Positions 1-10,203 of a stretch of 64,000 nucleotides of DNA are shown piece after piece. Below the pieces are notes generated by a model that saw only the letters and a list, made by a program, of their open reading frames with translations, made no database searches and was not told the DNA's origin. The stretch lies in contig JBHGNT010000016.1 of assembly GCA_043228905.1 (NCBI GenBank), forward strand, positions 1,922,001 through 1,986,000, written 5' to 3'. The stretch's first letter is position 1; every line of letters begins with the position of its first letter. Source of the stretch: Azolla caroliniana (Eukaryota; Polypodiophyta). The position numbers and the translations under genes are program-made.

Positions 1-2319
1 TTCTTGATCATATGCCCAATTTTTGTATCCAGAGATGAAGAGGTTTTGATTAATCTTTGACTGCAGAAAACAAATTCTGTAAACAATGTAGAGGGAGATT
101 GAGAGGAATTTCCAATTGTGGTTATAGTTCTTTTTTTTGGAAACTTCTCTTCCAAGCTGTGGTATACTAGTGGATTACAGCAAGTGAAAAACTAATTCAC
201 AGATTTATGACAAGGGGTGATAGTGTTCAGAAAATTGCCTCAATAACCATAACACAAAGGTGTAAGAAAAAGGAACAACATGAAGTGTTTTCCTATGGAA
301 TTCAACCATTGTATGCGTGTAGGATCACAAATGATCTGACTACTTCCAAGTAAACTGAAAATCCATTATTTAGAGCTTCTTTTAACAATGCCATATATAC
401 CCAAACCAGCACCTTAAATGTGTAACTTTTTAACCTTTTTTCTCTACTGATTGTGGATCCAGCCTCATAAATATATAAAGTTTTGTTTAACTCATGATTG
501 TTAATGTTTGATTATATTCCTCTGTTAATTTCTTGATTAGAAGCTAATTTTTATTAACTTTTTTCATCTAAATTTTTTACATAATGTACATAGTCCATAC
601 ATATCATATTCATGTGTACCAGTGGTAATCTAAATCCTTAGTGAATTGAATTATAAATTCTAATGAAGGAGATGCTTAGTGCCTTGTGCTATAGCAAATT
701 ACGAACTCGTTAATATGAAATGAAATTGAGATAAATACTCCATATACTTCTCTTTATATAACGAGCCTGTTGCCAGAGTTATGATTGATAACTTAATCCT
801 ATCATTCATAAACTTCCAAAATAAGAAAACCACTGGAAGTAGCACAACTGGATCTTAAACAAAATGTCGCATAATTGAGTGACACAACTTGAAATTGTTT
901 GGCAAAGGATTTCTTTTTAAGGAATCCAACTGACAGTTTTGACCATAGCAAGAAATCACAAGAATAAGGTGTTAAGTGAGTGCATATATACGTTGGTTGG
1001 ATCTTCATTATGCATGCAGTACTCAGATTACACATCCAAAATTTTACGAACACCTACCTTTTTGAGAAATTCTTTAGTGTTGCAATGAGGCAATCGGAAA
1101 CATAAAAAACAGATAGGCAAACATGGATGTTCTCCTTAAAAATGATGTTTCTGTAGGATTTTTGTAGGTCGTCATATTTTAGTGACTTAGATATTCCTTG
1201 AGCAATACTGTCTTCTTCATAAGAACATTGGAAGGAAAAGAAATCATCATGAGACCAAAAATATAACAGGTATCTTCCTAGCTCCCATAACATACAAGAA
1301 GTCACCTTTATGCAGTTTTTCACTCCACCCTTTCCTTCTCTAATCATACCGAAAGTTTCATAACAAATGAAGATAGCCATTAAATCCAAGCATGAAATTT
1401 CATAAAATATATACAAATTTCAAAAACATTTATAGACAGCACACTAAACCCAGTTTCGCTTTGCATGTACATATAGTACTGCTTCACATCTTCCTAGATA
1501 GCAGCCGCATATGTACTATCTTCATCCATTATAAACTAGTCAAACGTATCATTCCTTTTCCATAATTAAATGAAGATAATACGAATAAACTTGAAACTAA
1601 ATCCTTACAGAGATTGTCAAAGGCTGCTAAATACTATTAAAACAAGCCCAATAATGTAATATAAAGTGGTGATATAAATCTCTGGACCAAAATACAATAT
1701 GACTCTGGCTGAAACAAACTTGAATATATTGCAATAGGTGAGTTCGCCATAAATATATTAGAATATCACAAGAAAACACACACAGTGCATAGAAGCTCAT
1801 AATGCATTCAACAACATGCACACTCATGATACCACAAAAACAAGCAGAATTTCAAGTCAAAGACTTAACAGTACAATCAAACATGAACACAACTTAGAAA
1901 TTAGCTCCAGAACATTATTTAAGAAGTATCATATATATATATATATATATAAATTTGGACACTGAGCAGAAATATAGAGTATTTGCAAGTGTTGGGCTCC
2001 CTCAGGCTTCTGAGGTCCAAGGCCGTGCTTCAGGAAAAAGGAGATGCTCTCTCCATTAACACATTCATAAACGCTTTATTTTTTTGTGTGCTTGGTAAAA
2101 GTTGATTATCCAAGTAGAGAGCAATATGATTGGAAAATGGCTTTTACTTGCACATGCATATCCAAACGCAAAACATGTGTCCTTCATTCCATCTCCAACC
2201 TTAAAAGACCTCATGATAAATCCAGCGGTGTAAGAAATTCTGTGATTGCCATGTAAAATTCTGCCTCTTCGGCATCACCATTCATCTATACATTAAGACC
2301 AAATAGGCTCTTGATTCCT
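1..2319. other. Intergenic DNA, no gene recognised
   Basis: AT-rich sequence without a coding pattern that I recognise on either strand. The right end, roughly 1980-2319, must hold the 3' untranslated region of the minus-strand Di19 gene. A short TA dinucleotide run lies near 1930-1951. A small perfect inverted repeat (CCTCAG, 4-base loop, CTGAGG) lies near 1999-2014. Confidence 0.5.
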
Positions 2320-5300
2320 TCAGTCCATTGTCGAAAGCACAAGCTCCTGAACAAATCTGGCACGCAAAGTTGCTTGCTTTAACTTCTGTTCTCGTTCTTC
2401 AGCTGACAACACCTCCAAGCTGCAAATATAAAAGGATTTAGACCAAGTCCAGACCTTTAAACTAGCATCTAAGATTAGAGAAAGGAATAATGAATGCAAA
2501 GTCTGAGCTTTGAATTAAAAAAGATGTAACAATAATAGAAGAAATGCCATTTTAAACACTTGATGGTAGTAAAGTCAATAGCATAGCGTTATGCATACTT
2601 TATGCCATGGCATTATGCACTCTAATGGCATGGATGTCATTACGATATGGTGTGGTTTGCAACCATAAATTTCCAAACTTAACTATGGGTAATTTATTCT
2701 AGGTTGTAACTAATCAGGAAAACAAACGAAGTATCCCCCGGTTTTTCTTTATTTCTCTAAATGCCCTTATTTTTCCAGTACCGCTGCTCAAACAATTATA
2801 TGTATGATCAAAAAATCCCTTTTTCTTACATCTACCTCATGTTTGAGCAACAATACAATCAACTTGTTGGTTTTTCTCTCTTTCAATGGTTGACAAGGGG
2901 CATTTTGGGAAATAATGAGAACTTTGGGAACATGCAGATAGACTGAGATCCAATTTTCCAATACTTCAGTATATTTACGAATTTGCAATAAGAAACCTTT
3001 CAAAGGTATGTATCAATAAATATGTGAACTGTGCAACCATATTTTCCTAACAAGCTTCAGACATCACATGAATCCTTCTCAACTTCAACAATGATTACAT
3101 GATTAAACAGTAAAATAGATATATTACTTTTGCTTTATGCTAGGTTTGATTTGCATTGGTGCTGATGATGATGCTGACGGAGAGTTTGGTAGACTTTCAT
3201 CAACATAATGGGTTTGCTTTGGAACATCTTCAACTTCAGTCATTGGGAAACTGAATGCAAGTGCCGATAACAGGGAATCAGGAACACTGCTCAGTGAGGT
3301 TCCACTGCCTCTAAAAGCACTACTATTTAGGATAGCCTGCAGATGCGCCTCTCTGTATTCCTTTCCTAGCAAAGAAAGCGTTGAGCCAGGGGGCACTGCA
3401 GCCTTTCTAAATCTGCGCCTTCGCTGTATGTAAGCTTATAGTTAAGGAAACACCCCCAAAAAAACTACTCTATCAATTCCATAAATGCACTTTTCCATAT
3501 GCACATATTATAACAGATAGAATGATAGGATATTTTAAATAAATGTCCATGCTGATGAGTCATGTGTCCAACTATGTCCTTGGCTACTTTTGTTGAGCAT
3601 ACAGGGCATATCTGCAAATGAAGGAAAGCATCATATGACAGAACGTAAGGGGGAAAAGAATACTTTGACAATAGGGGATAACTCCAATGCATAAAAAGTG
3701 ACTGAATGACTGACTTGAGGTATAATACATATCAAATGTCATACTCTTCATAGCAAAGATTTTGAAAGATAAAACGGGTTTAATAATTCCTGACTCACGC
3801 AAACATGTATGAATGTGTGGGCAGCATGTCATTATATTCCAAATCATGGCAACAACCCATTGTCTCAATTACGTTAATCAATAAAGAAACAGAGAGGGTT
3901 AAACATAGGGATATGTATCATCTAGGTGGGCTATTAAGAGTTGAGACTCAAGCAACATACAGCAAGGAATAAGACTGTCAAACTGTTCATAGCCAAGCAA
4001 GGAAGAAGATTCAATATGAATATGTAAGTATATGGGATCAGTGAGATAATCATATCATCATATATAATGATATGATCCATTTACATATTTGGACTATATG
4101 CATCCATCAATGGTTAAGAATGTCAGAGTTTTTGTGATTTCAATATGTTGCAGGCTTGATAAGAAGGGGGTAATGTATCATGTGTATTAAACACATGAAG
4201 CAGGGTATGTATCAGAGTTTAATGTGTTTTCACTCTGAATACATAGAGACTATTGTATCATGATAAAAACAACCCAAATGTCCCTGACCATAGAATTCCA
4301 CAACTTTGGAGGAATGAAGCCCATGGGATATAATAGTAAATTGTACAGCAGAATAGGTTGCGCTTCTCATACTTTGGTTCTGTTAGGCATTAAGAATATA
4401 TCATTCACATGAGAAATACAGACCTACACGTACTTCACTATGCAAAATGTTATATGGAATGAGCAATGTCCAAGTTTCATCCTCTTCATAACCCAACATA
4501 CAAAAGATGCATGGTTCACAATTGAAGACTCAAGTTGAACATATCACTATATTATGAGTCATATCACCATTTGAAATTATACAAGAGAAACATGGCAGCA
4601 GAGATTCATGTCATTACAACATGTTCAAAACCTTATAAAAAGAACCAATGGCATGAGGAATGTCAAACACATGTAAATGAACACTCCACACTCGCCATTT
4701 GAGTCTTCACACTACATTGAGTGATTAACAGTCAAGATCCAAGGAATTTAGCAAGTGGATTATGATAGAATGAAGAACACAAAGATAAATGAGCATCATG
4801 ATAAATCCAAGATGTTGAAACTCACCACTCCATTAATAGTTAAGTTTCTCGAAGAATCTGGCAACTGGCTTACTATAGTAGAAGGACAAATATGAAATTT
4901 GAGGGGCATTAAACCACACGAATATATCGGAACTCACCACTCCTTTAGACTCGAATAAATGTTCATCTTCCAAGTGGGTACAGAGAGATGAAATGTCGAA
5001 ATCTTCATCACAGTAAGGGCAAGAGAACTCTGGCCTGACCTCGTCTTCTCCTTCATAATCCTCTGCATTTAACCGTTCTGCAATAGTTTGTATGACAGAA
5101 AAAAAAAGATGTAAGGAAACAAAAAAAAAGCGGCATGCAGTAAAGGCTTACTAAACATATCATGGTGAAAGTTAACACACAACTGGGTATTACTAAGATC
5201 ATTTCACAGAGAAACCCTTTACAAGCGAAATTCTGTAAACAAAATCGTAGCATTTACCACACAAAAAAAAAACAAAAGATTTAAGCCGAAAATAATTGCT

Positions 5301-5592
5301 GCACACATCCTGAAAAGCTTAATTTGCCCAAAAAACAAATTGTAGTGAAGAAGGGGATGGAAAAACAAGAAAACTTTGTACAATAAATAAATAATCAGAA
5401 AGGAATCTCTCGGAAAAGGCTTCATGTATTTGATGAAAAGAATGGAGAGAAAACAAGGAAAAGTCTCTTGGATTTTCAGTGTAAATCAAAGGAAAGAGAA
5501 TAGAAACTAGGCTTCTACGTACCCCATTGTTGTTGAAGAGCATGATGGCGCTTTGCTGCAGAGAGTCGAACCGCCCACATGTCTGAATCCAT
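2320..5592 (-). CDS. Di19-type (drought-induced 19) zinc-finger protein, complete five-exon gene
   Basis: Coding exons read on the minus strand are 5592-5523, 5077-4938, 3611-3534, 3429-3128 and 2419-2320, 690 nt in total, giving 229 residues. All phases join without a frame break. The start ATG (5592) opens MDSDMW, as in Di19 proteins. Exons 2 and 3 encode the paired zinc-finger domain (CPYC...CTHLEDEH, then CPVC...HMTHQH, about residues 41-90). A basic run follows (QRRRRFRK, a likely nuclear signal), then the Di19 C-terminal domain, ending in a FVQELVLSTMD-like tail. The length fits the family, whose members are nuclear proteins linked to drought, salt and light responses; that role is family knowledge. 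Introns 1, 2 and 4 are GT-AG and intron 3 is AT-AC. I see no damage. The regulatory role in this species is inferred. Confidence 0.93.
2727..2935. mobile_element. Miniature inverted-repeat element, copy A, in Di19 intron 4
   Basis: The left end (GAAGTATCCCCCGG, then TTTCTTTATTTCTCTAAATGCCC) and the right end read in reverse complement (GTTCCCAAAGTTCTCATTATTTCCC, then AAAATGCCCC and TTGTCAACC) are versions of one terminal sequence. The same ends occur in copies B and C. It carries no coding sequence. Divergence is high and the exact borders and target duplication are uncertain. Confidence 0.6.
3430..3533 (-). other. U12-type AT-AC intron (intron 3 of the Di19 gene)
   Basis: Read on the minus strand, exon 3 ends ..TTT AAA and the intron opens ATATCCTATC, which matches the minor-spliceosome donor at seven of its eight core positions. 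Near the other end stands TTTCCTTAAC (3450-3441), the consensus U12 branch site. The intron ends CTTAC at 3430, 12 nt after the branch adenosine at 3442. No GT donor near exon 3 restores the frame. Using AT-AC joins K to IQRRRRFRK, which is the expected Di19 continuation. An alternative AG six nt downstream would only remove two residues. Intron length is 104 nt, phase 0. Confidence 0.9.
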
Positions 5593-5816
5593 GGATTCTC
5601 TTCTTCTTCTTCTTCTTTTCCTTCTTCTTTTTCTTCTTCGACCTTCAACAAAATGAAGAAAATCTCTGATCTGATCCAAACAAGCAAATGGATTTCTGCG
5701 CAAGATCAGAAGACAGACAAGCAAAAGAAGCGTTTTTTTTTTGGGGGGGGGGGGGGTTCTTCCTTCACTTTCCGGAAGACTAAAAAACCAAGAAGAAGAA
5801 GAAGAAGAAGAAGAGA
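5593..5816. repeat. Simple repeats in the Di19 leader and promoter
   Basis: The minus-strand 5' leader just upstream of the Di19 ATG is almost pure GAA/GGAAGAA (plus-strand TTC runs, about 5597-5640). Farther upstream are a T run directly followed by a G run (about 5733-5756) and another GAA run (about 5790-5816). Purine-rich leaders are common in plants, but no specific factor site can be named. Confidence 0.7.
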
Positions 5817-6034
5817 AGAGAGACTTCTCCAGGCAGGGGAGCTTCGAATTCTCAACAGAGACAGGGGAAGAAGAAGAAGCAGCAACTTTTGCTGAGTCTC
5901 AGAAATTGGGGAGCAGAGAAAAAGAACGAAGAAGAGACGATGGGATGGGTGTGGGTAAACGCGTGAGGAAGGTGAAAGGCTCGGGGGGTGAGGCTACGAG
6001 GCTACGAGGCTCGGCTTGGGGGTTGGGGTTATCC

Positions 6035-6358
6035 GAGCCAGAAAAACACAGAGAGAGAGAACAGAGAGCTATGGGTTCCTCCGAACCTGTAGGTTCGGGG
6101 GGCTCGCTTCATTCTGTGAGTGTGCCTCTAAAATTTCGGTCGGGGGTATTCCGAGCCAGAAACACACAAAGAGAGAACAGAGAGCTATGGGTTCCTCCGA
6201 AGCTGCAGGCTCGGGGGGCTCGCTTCTTTTGGTGATTGTGCCTCTAAAATTTTGATCGGGCTTGTTATCTGAGCCACAAAAACACAGAGAGCTATGGGTT
6301 CCTCCGAACCTGTAGGCTCGGGGGCCTCGCTTCATTTGGTGATTGTGCCTCTAAAATT
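6035..6358. repeat. Tandem minisatellite, three units of about 118 bp
   Basis: Units begin at 6035, 6153 and 6271, each with GAGCCA, then an acacagagag stretch, ATGGGTTCCTCCGAA, a GC-rich core, CTCGCTTC and TGTGCCTCTAAAATT. Units 1 and 2 are both 118 bp; unit 3 has lost part of the GA stretch and its tail. The unit 1 core contains a perfect hairpin (CCGAACC-TGTA-GGTTCGG, 6081-6098), kept imperfectly in units 2 and 3. Short open frames here are side effects of the repeat. Confidence 0.85.
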
Positions 6359-6359
6359 G

Positions 6360-9258
6360 ATCATTTCATTATCCGTTTGACAAAAAAAAAAACAAAGGGA
6401 AGCAAATGAAATATATACAATTTATATATGTAGATTACTACTAGGGCGCCAAGAGTTCACTCAACACACACACATGCACATTGTCTGTCGAGGGGGGGGG
6501 GTCATAGAAATAATCTCCATCCTATGTACAATTTGCTATATCTGCCTCGGGTTGTCGGCTCCATCGTGCCGTCTCACAGCATAGAGCGGGAATGCGAAGA
6601 ACAACCTCCTCGCTACTACTTTTGTCCACCTACCTGGGAACGGATTTGCTTGTTTTCACATCCATCGTCCATTGATTCATTCGCCATCTACACCCCCTCG
6701 TGGATCTCTTACAAGGATCTCCCCTCTCCAACTGCCTTTACTCATCCTTTTGTCAAATGTTGCCCCTGCTATGGTGGCGTGGAATGTGGAGAACTCGATG
6801 ATCTCACCAGACGGAAGAGCATTAAAATTAGTTGTACTTTTTTTACGTGTGGCATTGTATAACTAGATTTGTCATTCCAGACATTCCCTAATCGATCTTT
6901 TGTGCTACTTGGGATGCCATGTGGACATCATGGATGTTTGGTTGCCACTCTTTGTGAACCATAAAATATCTCTCATTGGTCTATGCAAGACTCGTGAACT
7001 GATAATCCGAGGCCTCAATCTACACCACATGTTAAGAGCCACTATCGACCATCTCTTCCTCATTCCAAACCCACTTGTCTCTATCAACATATGCATCACA
7101 TTTCCCCTCTCATGTTTGTTTTTTTATCTAGATGGAAAATTATTCTCTTGATAACATGTATGGAGCTTCTTCCCGACTCTTATTGTCCACATCGAGGGGC
7201 CTTTGGCATCTTTGCAATGAGAAAATAATTCTTGTTATATTGTTTTGTAAAAAATTTCAAGAAATCATGGAGATTCATGGACATGTGGCATCGTCATTCT
7301 TCAACGTCGTGGATTAAAATGTTTGTGTTTTTACCACTTAACTTTTCACTCCCACCCTAGTGTGAAAAAATACTAGTTGGTGGTCCCTTCCAAGTAAAAG
7401 TGGAGACGAGGAGTCACATAAGAAGAAAGTGTCTTATGGAAAGGATTTTCCATACTAAATCACTTCACATGCCCAACAAAGGAAAGAGCTTTACAAAATG
7501 TAAGCAAATTAAATTTTGTAGGCATGAAAGCATGCTTTGCTCCACTGAGTGTCTACAAGATTCTATCCAAATGTGTGGAAACGTTTTTTGTTATGTCATT
7601 TTATCTAACGAACATCCTAACCATAAATGAAGTTGCCTTTTAGATAACACGAATAATAATCGTGCGTGAGTTGTGTTGCTTGAAAAAATACTCCATGTAT
7701 GGGGGGGTAATGCAAAATAGCAATTCTATAGAGTTCTAATTGGAATGTGCATATTGTTTCTTTACTAATAAACTATACGCTTCCATTAAAAAAAGTCTAG
7801 TTCACTACAAAAACCATATAAACGTTAACATCGTGAAAAGTTAATATTTGTTGTTTACAAGATGCTCTTCTTATGTCACGACTGATGTTTGGTATTTGTT
7901 TTAGTTCCTTCATGGAAGTACTTATAAGTCAAATGGCTAGGGTATGAAGCTCACACCACATGCGCGAGAAAAACTTGTTGCCATCAACTTAAAGATTTTG
8001 GTCATATGTTAAAGCAAATACCTAGCACTCATATGCAAGCTCTATATGATGTTAAGAATCATTTATAAGTAATAAATTAAGTAGAATCAACACACAACTT
8101 GCAAATCATATGCTACATATCACTAGGTAACTCATTGTACAAGAAGTTATTTTGTGATCTTCCCTATTGGCAATTAACTTTATAGTACGGAAATTTTCTT
8201 ATTCATTGGAAATATGATCATTTTGTACACTTGCACAGTGAGATGCGAATTTGTATTGCAGACATGACATATTAATAATGTTTATATTCATTGCTCGAGA
8301 CATGAGCCTCACCTCATTGTTTCGAGGCACACCAACTTAACCACAACACCACCATGTTCATGTGTACACTTGATTTGTTTGCGTAAAAACGTAATCGCGT
8401 GAATCAAAGTGATAGATAATAGTCAAATTGCATTGGTAGGATCGTGTAAAGTCTCTATTATGAAGTATAAAGGCATGCTTTCACATTATGCTTTACGTGT
8501 TCACATTGTTTTTCTACATTTTATGACATTTCTTTTAATTACGAACAAAGATACAACCAAAAACTTCAAAGTTATTGACATTATATTGTAAAGGAAGTTC
8601 AATAAAGTATTTTGCTATGGACAAACATTTAAGGGCCTGTATTTTTTAGGTCAATAAGCATAAAAATGCTCGAAGTAAAAAATATGACAAAATCACATTC
8701 AAACTTGTATAACAACTCCCTTGTTGCCTTTCTTGAACCATATGCTCATCTGCTCTTTTTAACAACTTCCACATTCGTTGAATATGTCTCATGACTACCA
8801 CAACATCTCCTCAATTGATGAGACATTGCCATCTTTCTTTCAATGCACCTATAATCTAAAACACAAGCCCCAATGCTCCACTTCATTATTGCTTGTGTCA
8901 ATTTCCGCATTACACACGACTTTGTTTTATCCAAATTGTTCACAAATCTTGCAACGATGAATGGGATGACAAAACAATCCATGCTCTATACAACAAACTT
9001 TTGTAAACCATTCTACAATATTTCATCTCTCCAAAACTTTTCACATGGTTCCCCTCTTTTGAGTGGCTTGACAATAAGCTCTATGATATGTCATTGCTCC
9101 ATTTGCATTTCATGTGTTGCATATTGTACCACATGGCACAAAGTAATCTCTTGGTGGCATCAAGGTAGGAAAAGTTTACTAAGTTACCCTAGATCACTTC
9201 ATGGTCATCTTGCAATATACTAAGTTACCCTAAACCAACGGAGATCACACTGGCGACA
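6360..9258. other. Intergenic DNA without a recognisable gene
   Basis: AT-rich sequence. Open frames of 60-120 codons occur but none shows a domain or a plausible exon pattern. A G run is at 6492-6500. A short stretch near 7750-7796 vaguely resembles the 3' end of LINE-A but is too weak to call. Confidence 0.5.
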
Positions 9259-9701
9259 TTGTGTTGGCCTACACAAGGGCATTTGGATCAGTTATCATGG
9301 GACCCAATGATGTATTGTTGGAGAACTCAAGGACAAACTGATGGGGAAAAGCTGGTTCAAATTTTCAGGTATAACACGAAGATTGGGAGGCAAATTATTC
9401 TAGAACAAGAACACGACAAGATTGCAACAAGGAAATTTTGGATACATGAGGGCATTAGTGAAATGAGACTAGATAAATTCTGGAAAATGATATGGCATGA
9501 CAGATGTGACCGCAAGATAATGATGTGTTTATGGCTTATTGCACATAGAGCCTTGCCAATTGGGACGTGGGGTAAAGGCCCCAATGTAGACCATAGATGC
9601 ATTGCATGTGGACAGATAGAAAGCATTTCCCATTGTCTATGGGAATGTCGCGAGGCAGTGGTTGTATGGGGAAGGGCACTACGTTTGCTTTGCCATGCCT
9701 A
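9259..9701 (+). pseudogene. LINE-A, 5' fragment: C-terminal zinc-binding region of an L1-like reverse transcriptase
   Basis: An open frame of about 148 codons shows the plant zf-RVT pattern: KFW...DRK...WLIAHRALP, then CIACGQIESISHCLWEC, about residues 75-135. This is the cysteine/histidine module behind the reverse transcriptase of plant L1-type LINEs. Endonuclease and polymerase parts are not visible upstream, so the copy is 5'-truncated or decayed. The frame is cut at 9701 by the left LTR of the gypsy element. It resumes at 19719 in the same frame if one copy of the 5-bp target is removed. Confidence 0.85.
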
Positions 9702-10150
9702 TGTTAATCCTTAGGGCCGAACAATGGCCTAACACAGGGTGTCTCCGGAAGACACTTCACCAAAGGGGTGTTACGGCGAGATAACTTAAGACACAACGAT
9801 TAATCCGACTTAATTGGCTACTTAGCAATAAGGCATTCACTTAATACACGCGTAAGATATAACAATTAGTATAGAATAGTAATCAATACGTGAAGATAAA
9901 AAAAGAAGCTTATATTAATTCTCCGTCAAAGTTATACATTGTAACCGGGCCTTTATATAGGTCACCGGTGCTGCGTACAAAACGGTGCCAACCAGCACCT
10001 GTTCGGAACCGGTCCGGATCTGGATCGGCATACCGATTCCGGTCCGTCCGTTCACTACATAATTATAATCAATTCTACTTAATTAAAATATATTCTGAAT
10101 AACCATCCCTTTCACATTCTGGTCTTTAATCCTTTGTCGGCCGGGTAACA
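9702..10150 (-). repeat. Gypsy 3' LTR (left copy)
   Basis: 449 bp, starts TGTTAATCCTTAGGG and ends GGCCGGGTAACA on the plus strand, matching 19270-19718. The minus-strand TATA box (plus-strand CTTTATATA) is at 9951-9959. The bases just inside, 10151 onward, are not purine-rich on the minus strand, so no ordinary polypurine tract abuts this LTR. A short purine-rich run lies about 40-50 bp farther in, near 10187-10204. Confidence 0.95.
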
Positions 10151-10203
10151 CATGGCATGCCCGTGGGACAGTACCTTGTACGTCGAATCCCACTCTTCGG
10201 CCC

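Noticed and set aside
5741-6235. Open frame of 164 codons on the plus strand upstream of Di19
   Set aside because: It runs through GAA repeats and the 118-bp minisatellite; composition is explained by the repeats and no domain is visible.
6035-6358. CRISPR-like array
   Set aside because: Units are 118-bp continuous tandem copies without spacers, in a plant nuclear context.
6524-6862. 112-codon plus-strand frame
   Set aside because: No recognisable domain, no splice context and no similarity I can name.
7750-7796. Possible LINE-A 3' end (ACTAATAAACTATACGCTTC followed by an A run)
   Set aside because: Too short and too diverged without supporting upstream match.
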